NCBI GenBank assembly: GCA_018058425.1
Contig: JAGOZX010000022.1
Span: 1 to 40,822 of the forward strand
Reading direction: 5' to 3'
DNA from: Sebaldella sp.
GTDB taxonomy: Bacteria; Fusobacteriota; Fusobacteriia; Fusobacteriales; Leptotrichiaceae
Length of the DNA: 40,822 nt
This document shows positions 17,854 through 26,671 of the stretch, in pieces (the stretch's first letter is position 1; every line of letters starts with the position of its first letter). The translations under genes and the position numbers were made by a program. The notes below the pieces were generated by a model. It saw only the letters and a list, made by a program, of their open reading frames with translations, searched no databases and had not been told where the DNA came from.

Positions 17854-18774
17854 TTATAATTTTAAATCTTGTCCACTTGCTTTAGCTTCTAATACTTTTT
17901 TGATTAATTCTGCCACGTGTGCCCCTGCTTCAGCTGCTGGTGTACCATCTCTATGTATATTTGAAACAACTGTTCTTTTAGATTCCGGTATTCCTACATA
18001 AGCCTTATAAGTTATATAAGCACTCATACTTTCAGCTGTAGTAAGTCCCGGTCTTTCTCCTATTAGAACACATGTTACATCTGGTTTTAAAATATCTGAT
18101 ATATGATCTGCTGCTCCTACTCTTCCATATTTTACAAAGAATGGAGTTCCTGTTTCTATACCATATCCTTTTAATCCATTTAATACTGCTGGTAAAATAT
18201 TTTTAGTATTAGCTTCCACAGCTGTAGAACTTAGACCATCTGAAACATATACCTGTACAGTTGGAGATTTTTTACATTTCTCTTCTAATATTTTTACTCC
18301 TTCAGGAGATATTTTTCTTCCTAAATCTGGTCTAGTGATATATTCATCTCTGCTTGTACATTCTGTAACTACTGTGAATAATCCTGCTTCTTCTATAAAT
18401 TCTTCAGGAACATCATTAAATACAGCATCTTGTGCCGCAGCATGATCTGCTCTAAGTCTAAGAAGGATATCTGTTTTAAGTCTAAGCCCAGCTCTTCCTA
18501 TTCCTAATCTAGCTGATGTTCTTTGCTTTAACTTCATATATTCTTCTCTATTAGCTGGATTTTCCACAAGCAGCTGATCTTTTATATTAATTTTTCCAAA
18601 ATCAACTATTTGATCATCAGAAACATTAGCATTTTCATTTTGACTTGAAGATACAGCTGATCCACTTCCAAAATTATTTGCCATTGCTATAGATGGTACA
18701 TCTGATTTTTTTGAATTTCCCATTTCATTTATTACTTTACCTATGATCTCTCTTAATTCTTTTTCTGATAACAT
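17854..18774 (-). CDS. eutC: Ethanolamine ammonia-lyase small subunit
   Basis: Small subunit of the adenosylcobalamin-dependent lyase that turns ethanolamine into acetaldehyde and ammonia. The catalytic/corrinoid-contact parts are clear (RTSARLGIGRAGLRLKTDIL, LRADHAAAQDAVFNDV, YVSDGLSSTAVEANTKNI, LIGERPGLTTAESMSAYITY). The N-terminal helix LSEKELREIIGKVINEMG followed by a Ser/Asn-rich linker is an encapsulation peptide for BMC targeting. The length of 306 aa is slightly longer than enteric EutC (about 295). SD AAGGAGG. It follows eutB by 12 bp. Confidence 0.96.
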   Translation of the reverse strand: MLSEKELREIIGKVINEMGNSKKSDVPSIAMANNFGSGSAVSSSQNENANVSDDQIVDFGKINIKDQLLVENPANREEYMKLKQRTSARLGIGRAGLRLKTDILLRLRADHAAAQDAVFNDVPEEFIEEAGLFTVVTECTSRDEYITRPDLGRKISPEGVKILEEKCKKSPTVQVYVSDGLSSTAVEANTKNILPAVLNGLKGYGIETGTPFFVKYGRVGAADHISDILKPDVTCVLIGERPGLTTAESMSAYITYKAYVGIPESKRTVVSNIHRDGTPAAEAGAHVAELIKKVLEAKASGQDLKL

Positions 18775-18786
18775 CCTTTATCCTCC

Positions 18787-20151
18787 TTATTTTAAGAAAA
18801 TTGAAGCATCTCCAGCTAATTCTGTGAGCTTACCATCTTTCATTATATTCATTTTTTCTAACCATTTTTCAAATTCTCTTCCAGGTTTTACATTACATAA
18901 ATTTCTTAAAGTTGCAGTGTCATGATATGATGTTGTTTGATAATTTAACATGATGTCATCTCCACCAGGTATTCCCATAAAGAAGTTACATCCAGCCATA
19001 GTTAATAGAACTTCTAAATTTTCTATATCATTTTGATCCACTTTCATATGGTTTGTATAACATGCGTCTACACCCATTGAGATTCCAGTTAATTTACCCA
19101 TAAAGTGATCTTCTAATCCTGCTCTTATTACTTGCTTACTATTATATAAGTATTCAGGTCCAATAAATCCAACTACTGTATTTACTAAGAATGGATTATA
19201 TCTTTTAGCAAAACCATAACATCTTGCTTCCATAGTAACCTGATCTGCACCATGATGTGCATCAGATGATAATTCTGATCCTTGCCCTGTTTCAAAATAC
19301 ATTACATTTGGCCCAGCTGCTGTTCCTGATTTTAATGCTAATTGTCTAGCTTCTTCTATCATTGCTGCATCTATACCAAACGCTTCATTTCCTTTTTGTG
19401 AACCAGCTATACTTTGGAATATTAAATCAGTAGGTGCTCCTCTTCTTACAGCTTCCATTTGAGTAGTTACATGAGCTAATACACATATTTGTGTTGGTAT
19501 TTGCCACTTAGTTTTTATCTCATGAAATCTTTCTAATACTCTCATAACACTATCTACACTGTCATCAACTGGGTTTAAACCTATTAAAGCGTCACCTATT
19601 CCATAACTTAATCCTTCATATGTAGAAAGCATTATACCATCTGGATCATCTGTAGTATGATTTGGTTGTAATCTTGCACATAATATACCTTTTTCTCCAA
19701 TTGTAGTATTACAATGTGCTGTAACTCTTATCTTACTTGCTCCATAAACAAGGTCCATGTTCCCCATTAACTTTGCCACACCTGCTACTATTTCACTAGT
19801 AAGTCCTCTGCTTATTCTTTTTATATCTTCACCTGTTGTTTTCAGGTCTAATATCCATTCTCTAAGCTCGCTTACACTCCAGTTTTTTATTTCATCATAA
19901 ATTCTTTCATTAACATCATCTTGTATTATTCTAGTTACTTCATCTTCTTCATATGAAACAACTGGATTATTTCTCAAATCTGATAATTTTAAATTTGCTA
20001 ATACTTCTTTTGCAGCAACTCTTTCTTCTGCTGACTCAGCTGCTAATCCTGCTAATGTATCTCCAGATCTTTCTTCGTTCGCCTTTGCAAGTACTTCTTT
20101 AACACTTTTAAATTCATATACATGACCAAACAATTTTGTTTTTAACAACAT
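18787..20151 (-). CDS. eutB: Ethanolamine ammonia-lyase large subunit
   Basis: Large catalytic subunit (TIM barrel) of the B12-dependent ethanolamine ammonia-lyase. Typical segments: RGLTSEIVAGVAKLMGNMDL, RLQPNHTTDDPDGIMLSTYE, EGLSYGIGDALIGLNPVDDS and the C-terminal CNFFMGIPGGDDIMLNYQTT. A GTG nine bases upstream (20160) extends the frame, but it is part of the SD (GAGGTG). The ATG at 20151 gives 454 aa, the same as enteric EutB (453). It comes after eutA with a 44-bp gap and forms the core of the eut operon. Confidence 0.97.
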   Translation of the reverse strand: MLLKTKLFGHVYEFKSVKEVLAKANEERSGDTLAGLAAESAEERVAAKEVLANLKLSDLRNNPVVSYEEDEVTRIIQDDVNERIYDEIKNWSVSELREWILDLKTTGEDIKRISRGLTSEIVAGVAKLMGNMDLVYGASKIRVTAHCNTTIGEKGILCARLQPNHTTDDPDGIMLSTYEGLSYGIGDALIGLNPVDDSVDSVMRVLERFHEIKTKWQIPTQICVLAHVTTQMEAVRRGAPTDLIFQSIAGSQKGNEAFGIDAAMIEEARQLALKSGTAAGPNVMYFETGQGSELSSDAHHGADQVTMEARCYGFAKRYNPFLVNTVVGFIGPEYLYNSKQVIRAGLEDHFMGKLTGISMGVDACYTNHMKVDQNDIENLEVLLTMAGCNFFMGIPGGDDIMLNYQTTSYHDTATLRNLCNVKPGREFEKWLEKMNIMKDGKLTELAGDASIFLK

Positions 20152-20195
20152 TAATTTCACCTCTCTTAAAAATTTTCTATTTCAATCTTTTTATC

Positions 20196-21623
20196 TTAAT
20201 AGCTAAACACCAATGTTTTTATGACTACTGGTAATACATTTCCATTACCTAATGGTGCGCCTATATCAATATAATCCCCATTTTTAACCTTTATGCTATC
20301 TACACAAATTAAGTTTCTACTTCCAAGCTCTAGTTTCATACACTGACCTAGCACTTTTGCCATATCATTTTCTACAACTATTATAATTGGATAATTCTCT
20401 GGAATATTTTTTTTCATAACATTAGAGAGAACTTTACTTAGCTCCATTATATTTTGATAGTCCATATTATGCGTACCAGTAATAGCTAATGCTATATTTT
20501 CCTGTTCACTTTCTGAACCAAACCAGCTTAATTTATGCTCTATAATTTCTTCCAATTCCTTAAAACTGCTCTCTTCATCCTTACTTGTCAGTTTTAAAAT
20601 GGGAATATTTTTTATAGGGAATATTCCTTCAGAATAAGTTATTGTACTTCCACTTATCTCTGTAGTGTGACTTCCTGCCCCTACTACTGTTGCTCCTATT
20701 GTTTCACCCAATTTTATAATGTTTATATTAAGTTCGCTGACTAGTTTTCTCATTTCTTGCCCTAAAATAATTCCTATATCATTATATTTAAAAAGCTCTA
20801 TATCTCTTTCTTCATATATAAAATCAGCGACTCCTCCTGTAAAAGAGTAAAATTCAGGTTTAAAATTTTTCTTAAAGTCATGGTATGTTACAATGTTTTT
20901 ATAAAGTTCTGTTTTTTCAAAAAAACCAACACTTTCAAAAACCAACTTTCCCATTCTTCTGGAAATTTTTCTAATTATATCTTCACTTACTTTATCTCCT
21001 ATGGCCATACTTACTCCCACATCTTGAGCTATATCATATATTTTTTTAAATATATATGTTATCTTCCCAGATTCATCGAGCTTTATAAGTCTTCCACCTA
21101 TATCAAGACAAGTTGTGTCTTCTATTTCACCTCTGTTAAATATAGCTATATTTGTGGTTCCTCCACCTATATCAAAGTTTACAATAGATGTATTCCTATC
21201 CTCAGAATAACCATATGCACCTGATCCTTTTCCAGCAATTATACTTTCCAAGTCAGGGCCTGCTGTTGCTACAACAAAGTCTCCTGCCATACCGCTTAGA
21301 GCTGATAAAACTTCCTTAGCATTCTCTTTTCTGGCTGTTTCTCCTGTTATTATTACTGCTCCTGTGGATACATCACCATAGTTAACATTAGCTTTTTTAT
21401 ATTCACTTTTGATTATTTCTCTTACTTTTTCAGCATCAATCTTAGTTTCTGTTTCTAATGGTGTTATATAAATATCACTTCTATAAATTACTTCTTTTCC
21501 AATAATCTTTATCTGTGGAACACTAAAATCTGATGCTCTATTTTCAATGTAGATTTTGGAAAATATAAGTTGTGTTGTGGAAGTTCCGATATCTATACCT
21601 ACACTTAGTATCTCTTCTTTCAT
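20196..21623 (-). CDS. eutA: Ethanolamine ammonia-lyase reactivase EutA
   Basis: ATP-dependent actin-fold chaperone that releases damaged cobalamin from the lyase. Seen: N-terminal phosphate loop [15 protein letters not shown], second phosphate motif [15 protein letters not shown] and the adenosine loop GVADFI. The annotated-looking GTG at 21638 sits within the SD (GTGAGGAG), so the ATG at 21623 is chosen, giving 475 aa (enteric EutA 467). It is the first gene after the ANTAR/terminator leader at 21685-21728, so its expression should depend on EutV. Confidence 0.94.
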   Translation of the reverse strand: MKEEILSVGIDIGTSTTQLIFSKIYIENRASDFSVPQIKIIGKEVIYRSDIYITPLETETKIDAEKVREIIKSEYKKANVNYGDVSTGAVIITGETARKENAKEVLSALSGMAGDFVVATAGPDLESIIAGKGSGAYGYSEDRNTSIVNFDIGGGTTNIAIFNRGEIEDTTCLDIGGRLIKLDESGKITYIFKKIYDIAQDVGVSMAIGDKVSEDIIRKISRRMGKLVFESVGFFEKTELYKNIVTYHDFKKNFKPEFYSFTGGVADFIYEERDIELFKYNDIGIILGQEMRKLVSELNINIIKLGETIGATVVGAGSHTTEISGSTITYSEGIFPIKNIPILKLTSKDEESSFKELEEIIEHKLSWFGSESEQENIALAITGTHNMDYQNIMELSKVLSNVMKKNIPENYPIIIVVENDMAKVLGQCMKLELGSRNLICVDSIKVKNGDYIDIGAPLGNGNVLPVVIKTLVFSY

Positions 21624-21684
21624 GTAAACACTCCTCACAAGATAACTATTCTTTAATTTTTATAAAAACAAATTATCCTAAAAA

Positions 21685-21717
21685 TGAAAAGACTCAAAAA
21701 ACTCTACGTTTCTTGAG
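21685..21717 (-). terminator. Leader terminator (attenuator) before eutA
   Basis: Minus-strand stem CTCAAGAAAC (21717-21708), loop GTAGA, GTTTTTTGAG (21702-21693), then TCTTTTCATTTTT. It begins 14 bp after the eutW stop and stands 70 bp before eutA. Its 5' arm shares CTC with the 3' arm of the ANTAR hairpin, so the two structures are mutually exclusive. Confidence 0.8.
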
Positions 21718-21728
21718 CTTCATTGCTC
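21715..21728 (-). promoter_or_regulatory. EutV (ANTAR) antitermination hairpin of the eutA leader
   Basis: On the minus strand GAGC-AATGAA-GCTC forms a 4-bp stem with a hexaloop carrying A at position 1 and G at position 4. It matches the published Eut consensus AGCAANGRRGCUY at every position. Phosphorylated EutV should bind it and prevent the overlapping terminator. No clear partner hairpin was found upstream; it would have to lie inside the 3' end of eutW. Confidence 0.82.
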
Positions 21729-21731
21729 TTA

Positions 21732-23129
21732 TTAATTTTCAAAATCAAAGCTTATAATAGTACCATTTTGAGTAGACTTTATATCCAAATTTCCAAAAAG
21801 TTTTTCTTTTACTAAACTTTTCACAATCTGAAGTCCTAAGCTTTCATTTTTTATATCCTTTGTTTTGAAACCAACACCATTGTCAGTTATTATGACTTTT
21901 GATTTAATTTTGCCTTGTGTTACTACAATATCTATATTTCCACTTGGCCTTCCTTTAAAACCATGAGTTATTGAATTCTGAACAAGTTCATTAGCTATCA
22001 ATGCTATTGATGTAGCCTTATCAGAATTTATTTTAAAATCATCACCAGAAATACTTGTTTTTAAATCTAAATTTTCACCTATACTTGCTCTTATTGAATT
22101 TTTTACAATTTTTGAAAACATTTCTTTTATTTTAAGATCATCTAGTCCATTTTGTGCTAATATTTCATGCGTAACAGCAATGCTGAGTATTCTATTTATA
22201 CTTTCATGTAATGCCAATTTTACCGCTTCATCATCAGTTTTTCTAGCCTGTATTCGTAATAGACTAGCTATTGTTTGAAGATTATTCTTAACTCTATGAT
22301 GTATTTCTTTTATTGCTACTGATTTTAAAATAAGTTCTTTTTCTTTTTCTTTTATTTCAGTCAAATCCTTTATAAAGAGAACCACATTTTTTACATTCTT
22401 AGATTCTTTTATTAAATAATAATCTATATTCAAACTCATTTTTGCTATGTTAATATCTGTGCTGTTAGGTGCATTATCTGCTAAAACATCACTAAACACT
22501 ACATTATTCAGAACAATATTATTAAAGTTTGCCCCTAAAATATCATCTTTATAACCCACTCTTTTATAGATATTTTTGGCCTTTGAATTTGCATATATAA
22601 GAATACCTTTTTGATTAAAAATAATTATTCCATCATTTATATAATCTATGATTTTACGTTCTTTTGTCATTTCTAATGAACTCCGAAGAAGCTCATTTGT
22701 TGCATCGTGTAAAAAGTTCAATTCTCTATTTAGGCCGGTATCATTACTGCCTTCCTCTACAATAAGCACCCCTATAACTGAATCTTTTTCATTTTTTATA
22801 GGAACTACATTTTGTCTAACCAAGGTATTCTCTTGAGTCAGTGCTTTATAATCTCTTGATGGAAGACCAGTTTCTAAAGTTCTGAGAACAGCTGGTTCAT
22901 TTTGTCTATAAGCATACTGCCCTACTACACTTTGTGTATAACTTGATCCTGCCTCTGGATTTGATTCTGCTACTACTATTGCAGTATCTCTATTTTCAGT
23001 CAGACAGTCAATAAAAACATCTGCTTTTAAAAGCTTACTTAGAACTGTCAAGCCCTCTGCTATTTTCTCTAGTTTTCTTATGCTTTTCTCAGATAAAGTT
23101 GTATGCTGTTTGCATATAGATCTAAGCAT
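21732..23129 (-). CDS. eutW: EutW ethanolamine-sensing histidine kinase
   Basis: Soluble sensor kinase that autophosphorylates with ethanolamine and passes phosphate to EutV. N-terminal H_kinase_N-type sensor domain (residues ~1-135, GAF-like), a PAS domain (~155-260), HisKA_2 phosphoacceptor IKEIHHRVKNNLQTIASLLR near residue 275, and a HATPase with the N box NELVQNSITHGF and G box ITDNGVGF. No membrane segment. An ATG two codons upstream (23135) touches the SD directly (AGGAG-ATG), so the ATG at 23129 is preferred. It overlaps eutV by 8 bp. The end of this gene directly precedes the eutA leader. Confidence 0.93.
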   Translation of the reverse strand: MLRSICKQHTTLSEKSIRKLEKIAEGLTVLSKLLKADVFIDCLTENRDTAIVVAESNPEAGSSYTQSVVGQYAYRQNEPAVLRTLETGLPSRDYKALTQENTLVRQNVVPIKNEKDSVIGVLIVEEGSNDTGLNRELNFLHDATNELLRSSLEMTKERKIIDYINDGIIIFNQKGILIYANSKAKNIYKRVGYKDDILGANFNNIVLNNVVFSDVLADNAPNSTDINIAKMSLNIDYYLIKESKNVKNVVLFIKDLTEIKEKEKELILKSVAIKEIHHRVKNNLQTIASLLRIQARKTDDEAVKLALHESINRILSIAVTHEILAQNGLDDLKIKEMFSKIVKNSIRASIGENLDLKTSISGDDFKINSDKATSIALIANELVQNSITHGFKGRPSGNIDIVVTQGKIKSKVIITDNGVGFKTKDIKNESLGLQIVKSLVKEKLFGNLDIKSTQNGTIISFDFEN

Positions 23130-23700
23130 TGTCATCTCCTGATAAAATAATAATATCTGCTATTTTCCCCATATCACATCTTTTATTCATACTTAGGTTT
23201 CTTATATAACTGTAGGCTTCTTTCTCAGTCATATTATCTCTCTCCATAAGAATACTTTTAGCGATATCAAGTTTTTTTCTATCTTCTAATTTTTGATTAG
23301 TTTTTATATACTTTTGTTCTAGTTCTTCAAATTCTTCTTGTTTACTAAGTATTATTTGTAAATTTGGCAAAAATGATTTCTCATCTATCGGCTTTACAAT
23401 ATACCCTAAAACTCCAATGTTTTTGGCATCTTCAATAAATTCTTTACTAGAATATGCTGTTAATAACACTACACCTCTGGCTAATTTTTCATTTATTATT
23501 ATTTTTGAAGCTTTTAAACCATCTAATATAGGCATTTTCACATCCATCATTACAAAGTCTGGATTATGTTTTTTACACTGCTCTATGGCATCAAATCCGT
23601 CAGCTGCTTCTCCAACGATATCATAACCGCCTTCTTTTAGTATCTCGCAAATATCCATTCTAGTTATTGGTTCATCGTCTACTACTATTACTCTTCTCAT
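23122..23700 (-). CDS. eutV: EutV ANTAR response regulator (antiterminator)
   Basis: Receiver domain at residues 1-120 (acidic pocket D8-D9, phosphoacceptor D53 in MMDVKMP, Lys in YIVKPID), a coiled-coil linker rich in Glu/Lys and a C-terminal ANTAR RNA-binding domain (about 138-188, RKKLDIAKSILMERDNMTEK with conserved A and Y/I residues). When phosphorylated it dimerises and binds paired hairpins in mRNA leaders, blocking terminators. Two terminator-linked targets are visible in this window. SD AAGGTGA. It lies 60 bp after the alcohol dehydrogenase gene. TATAAT-like sequences in that gap may give it its own weak promoter. Confidence 0.95.
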   Translation of the reverse strand: MRRVIVVDDEPITRMDICEILKEGGYDIVGEAADGFDAIEQCKKHNPDFVMMDVKMPILDGLKASKIIINEKLARGVVLLTAYSSKEFIEDAKNIGVLGYIVKPIDEKSFLPNLQIILSKQEEFEELEQKYIKTNQKLEDRKKLDIAKSILMERDNMTEKEAYSYIRNLSMNKRCDMGKIADIIILSGDDNA

Positions 23701-23760
23701 TTTTCACCTTTTTGTTTATAAAATATTTTAATTATATATTATAACTTCTAGTTATTAAAA

Positions 23761-24882
23761 TCAATATAAATTTTCTAATAATTCTTTTAACTGTACTCTA
23801 TTAAATTTTCTTGGGTTATATTCAGTACAAATATCTTTTTCTACAAGATCCATTATATCTTCCAGATCTTTTGAATACTGACTTTTATCAATCCCTAAGT
23901 CTCTTAAACTAGATGGAAGACCCATTTTAGTTTTTCTTATTTCAATAGCTCTAGATAATAATGATGCACCTTCACCTTTTTGTTTGATATTAAAATCCAA
24001 AGATCTTGCTATCTCATCATAATTATCACTTGCGTTTTGTACCATGCTGTTAAATAATATAATTTTAGGCATGATTACTGCATTGGCTCTACCATGGGCA
24101 ACATGGTATTTTGCTCCAATTGCATGAGCTATACTATGATTTATTCCTAAAGATGAGTTACTAAAAGCTATTCCTGCCATACATGAAGCTAACTGCATAT
24201 TTACTCTTTCAGTTTCTAATTCTGGATCTTCAAAATTTTTCACTAAGTCATTAAATACTGTTTTTATCGCTCCCATTGCAAGAGAATCTGTAAATAAATT
24301 TGACTTAAGTGATACATAAGCCTCTATTGCATGTGTTAATACATCCATTCCTGTGTCCGCAATTATTTGTGGAGGAAGAGTTCTTATAAATTCAGGATCT
24401 AAGATTGCTATGTTAGGAAGCATTTCCTCATCACTTAATGCTATCTTTTCTCCATTTGCAGTAATTACTGAATAAGTAGTTACCTCTGAACCAGTTCCAC
24501 TTGTAGTTGGTATAACCACAAATATCTGTTTTTCTATTTTTTCGTCTGTTGCTCTTTTTATTTTATTAGTAAAATAGATCATAGCCTTACATGCATCAAT
24601 TGGAGAACCTCCTCCAAGTGCTATAATACAATCTGGATTAAACTTATTCATCTCAACCATACCGTTAACTATTTCTACATCTGTAGGATCTGGTTTTACT
24701 CCAGAAAAGATTTTTATCTCTAAATTCATGCTCTCTAAAATATTTGTTACATGATTAATAACTTTTAGTCTTACCATGTTTTCATCTGTAACTATAAAAA
24801 CTTTTTTTATATCTAATTTCTTAAGGCTACTTAATGAATCTTTTCCATAATAAACATTTGGTTTTACTTGAAATAATTCCAT
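23761..24882 (-). CDS. eutG: Iron-dependent alcohol dehydrogenase (EutG/PduQ type)
   Basis: Reduces acetaldehyde or propionaldehyde to the alcohol and regenerates NAD+ for the two acylating aldehyde dehydrogenases. Group III Fe-ADH marks: GGGSPIDACKAM near residue 100, IPTTSGTGSEVT near 140, and the metal ligands in the run GINHSIAHAIGAKYHVAHG near 255-275. The length of 373 aa is nearer to PduQ (370) than to enteric EutG (395). With only one such gene in the locus, it likely serves both pathways. SD GAGGAGG. A 9-bp hairpin separates it from the preceding small gene. Confidence 0.9.
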   Translation of the reverse strand: MELFQVKPNVYYGKDSLSSLKKLDIKKVFIVTDENMVRLKVINHVTNILESMNLEIKIFSGVKPDPTDVEIVNGMVEMNKFNPDCIIALGGGSPIDACKAMIYFTNKIKRATDEKIEKQIFVVIPTTSGTGSEVTTYSVITANGEKIALSDEEMLPNIAILDPEFIRTLPPQIIADTGMDVLTHAIEAYVSLKSNLFTDSLAMGAIKTVFNDLVKNFEDPELETERVNMQLASCMAGIAFSNSSLGINHSIAHAIGAKYHVAHGRANAVIMPKIILFNSMVQNASDNYDEIARSLDFNIKQKGEGASLLSRAIEIRKTKMGLPSSLRDLGIDKSQYSKDLEDIMDLVEKDICTEYNPRKFNRVQLKELLENLY

Positions 24883-24911
24883 TTAACTATCCTCCTCTCA
24901 TGTAGTTTGAC

Positions 24912-24936
24912 AGTTAATTATTTTTGCTAATTAACT
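24912..24936 (-). repeat. Intercistronic hairpin before the alcohol dehydrogenase gene
   Basis: A perfect 9-bp inverted repeat (AGTTAATTA ... TAATTAACT) with loop GCAAAAA on the minus strand. It begins at the stop region of the 81-aa gene. No T-run follows, so it is not an intrinsic terminator. It may mark an mRNA processing or stability point. Confidence 0.5.
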
Positions 24937-25176
24937 CATTGATTTGATTTTCTCTATTACTCTTTCTACCATAGAGTTATCTGTGATATTAAAGTCTTTT
25001 ACTAAAATCTCTTTTATTTTTAATTCTAAACCTTGATCTTCATAAACTACTTCTACTCCAGCTTCTCTAATTTTGTCCCTTGCTCCTGAAGTGATAATCA
25101 TATCTTTTGATGCAATAAATTTTTTACCGCATATAAACTCAGAAAAATTACCTATAGTTACCAATTTCTTTTTCAT
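24931..25176 (-). CDS. Stand-alone EutQ-N-like protein (81 aa)
   Basis: A short protein that starts MKKKLVTIGNFSEFICGKKF and carries the motif MIITSGARDKIREAGVEVVYE (residues ~27-46). From memory this resembles the N-terminal ~50 residues of enteric EutQ (LITxxDI... IITPEARExA...G). The EutQ cupin in this locus lacks that part. The rest is a Lys/Ile-rich helix region (LKIKEILVKDF, MVERVIEKIKSM). Weak SD (GGTGA). It lies between eutN and the alcohol dehydrogenase. The function is unknown; a split EutQ half is my inference. Confidence 0.7.
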   Translation of the reverse strand: MKKKLVTIGNFSEFICGKKFIASKDMIITSGARDKIREAGVEVVYEDQGLELKIKEILVKDFNITDNSMVERVIEKIKSMS

Positions 25177-25189
25177 ACATTCACCAGTC

Positions 25190-25438
25190 CTATTCTAAAC
25201 TATCTATAATTCCAACAATAGTAGCGTCTACAGGTGTATCTGCTTCAAAGACGTGCCTTGCTGAACTTCCGCTAACTACTATTACACTGTCACCTATTCC
25301 TGCACCTATATAATCTGCTGCAACTATACTTTTAGCTCCATTACTATCATGAATCTCTACCACCATTAGCTTTAATCCAGAAAGTTTTGGATCTTTCCTA
25401 GTAGCCCATACATTTCCAATGACTTTTCCAATTAACAT
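25190..25438 (-). CDS. eutN: EutN/CcmL-type pentameric vertex protein
   Basis: BMC vertex (BMC-P) protein: pentamers cap the twelve corners of the shell. N-terminal MLIGKVIGNVWATRKDPKLSG, the central DYIGAGIGDSVIVVSGSSAR (pore and GxG loops) and the C-terminal VDATIVGIID are typical. The length of 82 aa is at the short end (85-99). It is the only vertex protein in the window, so it must serve both pathways. The SD AGAGG lies in the 3' end of the preceding gene, which ends 3 bp before it. Confidence 0.93.
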   Translation of the reverse strand: MLIGKVIGNVWATRKDPKLSGLKLMVVEIHDSNGAKSIVAADYIGAGIGDSVIVVSGSSARHVFEADTPVDATIVGIIDSLE

Positions 25439-25441
25439 AAT

Positions 25442-26008
25442 TTAACCTCTTTCATATAGTATCTCTATATTATTTTCCTTTATATACTCTTTAGCTAGCG
25501 GCGTTATTAAACTACTTTTTTCTAAAATGAGCTTAGTATTTTTTATGTTACTTCCTTGTAATTTCGAACTAGTAATTACACCCTTCATTTCTACCTTTTC
25601 AGCGCTTTTAAGCCTAGTCAAAAGTTCTAATCTACTTATTACCTGTATGCCGTACTTTGTAATAGTATTCACATACCCATCATACGTAGCTATTAAAGAT
25701 TTAGGTACTGAATATTTTTTATATTCTAATCCTTCTTCTACAATATAAACAGTCTTTTTTTCCAATATATATTCAATAGCAGGAAGTTTTTTCCCAATTG
25801 CTATATCTATCATGTCATTAATACATAATGATGATATGACTAAGATATCCCCATTTTCAGATAATGAAACTTTCTTACTAAGCTCATCCTTTAACAGATT
25901 ATCTTCACCACAAAATTTTACAGTAATTAGGTCTTTCTCATTTTTTCTCTGTTCTAATATTCTGATTACTTCCCTTGTTATTAATTCTGTGAGTTTATCT
26001 GTATCCAT
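25442..26008 (-). CDS. Eut-locus protein of unknown function (TIGR02536-like)
   Basis: A 188-residue protein found, as far as I recall, between pduL and eutN in ethanolamine loci of Gram-positive bacteria and fusobacteria (TIGR02536 type). Residues 1-18 (MDTDKLTELITREVIRIL) are an encapsulation-peptide-like helix, so it probably goes inside the shell. The C-terminus ends in LITPLAKEYIKENNIEILYE, the same motif as in EutT and in the 81-aa protein. An open frame extends 24 codons upstream into pduL, but AGGAGG precedes the ATG at 26008. Biochemical role unknown. Confidence 0.8.
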   Translation of the reverse strand: MDTDKLTELITREVIRILEQRKNEKDLITVKFCGEDNLLKDELSKKVSLSENGDILVISSLCINDMIDIAIGKKLPAIEYILEKKTVYIVEEGLEYKKYSVPKSLIATYDGYVNTITKYGIQVISRLELLTRLKSAEKVEMKGVITSSKLQGSNIKNTKLILEKSSLITPLAKEYIKENNIEILYERG

Positions 26009-26018
26009 ATGGTTCCTC

Positions 26019-26657
26019 CTACTTTTTACAGATACTTCCAGTTGTTCCTTTTTCATAAGCACATGCATTAGCTTCATCATAATCTATATGCATACTAAGC
26101 TTGAAAGTATCCTTTACTCTAATAAGAACATCGTCAAAAATCAACGGTCTTTTCCCATTTATTCTTACCTTGACTATTTCTTCATCTTTTACACCAAAAT
26201 TTCTGGCATCTTCTGGAGTCATGTGTACATGTCTTTTAGCTACGATTACTCCCTTATCAAGCTTTATATATTTATCTCCTACTCCAATTAATATTCCTGG
26301 AGTATTATCAATTTTTCCACTTTCTCTTATTACAGGTTTTACACCTATTGTTGTACAGTCTGTCATCGAAAGCTCTATTTGTGTAGTATCTCTACATGGT
26401 CCAAGTATAACAACATTTGAAAACTCACCTTTTGCTCCGATTACTCTTACTCTTTCTTTACATGCAAACTGTCCAGGTTGTGATAAATCCTTAACTGGTG
26501 TTAACTCATAATCAGCTCCAAATAATTCTTTCATATGTTGTACTGATAAATGAATATGTCTTCCAGAAGCTTCTACCATAAACTCTTTTTTATTATCATT
26601 ATCTAATAATTCCATAACTCTATCTCTAATTACTTTTTCTAATTCACTTTTGTCCAT
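26019..26657 (-). CDS. pduL: PduL-type phosphotransacylase
   Basis: Zinc-dependent acyl-CoA:phosphate acyltransferase of BMCs. It turns acetyl-/propionyl-CoA into acyl phosphate and recycles CoA in the lumen. Two beta-barrel domains hold the metal-binding patches VEASGRHIHLS (near residue 28) and AKRHVHMTPEDA (near 135), plus VILGPCRDTTQIELS. Residues 1-18 (MDKSELEKVIRDRVMELL) are an encapsulation peptide. A GTG two codons upstream (26663) is inside the SD AGGAGGTG; the ATG at 26657 is used, 212 aa. It replaces EutD in this locus and should serve both pathways. Confidence 0.95.
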   Translation of the reverse strand: MDKSELEKVIRDRVMELLDNDNKKEFMVEASGRHIHLSVQHMKELFGADYELTPVKDLSQPGQFACKERVRVIGAKGEFSNVVILGPCRDTTQIELSMTDCTTIGVKPVIRESGKIDNTPGILIGVGDKYIKLDKGVIVAKRHVHMTPEDARNFGVKDEEIVKVRINGKRPLIFDDVLIRVKDTFKLSMHIDYDEANACAYEKGTTGSICKK

Positions 26658-26671
26658 TTCCACCTCCTAGA

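Noticed and set aside
21624..21638. Upstream in-frame starts (eutA GTG 21638, eutB GTG 20160, pduH GTG 34232, pduL GTG 26663, recA ATG 11221)
   Set aside because: In each case the earlier start codon is part of the Shine-Dalgarno sequence of the next ATG, so the next ATG is the likely start.
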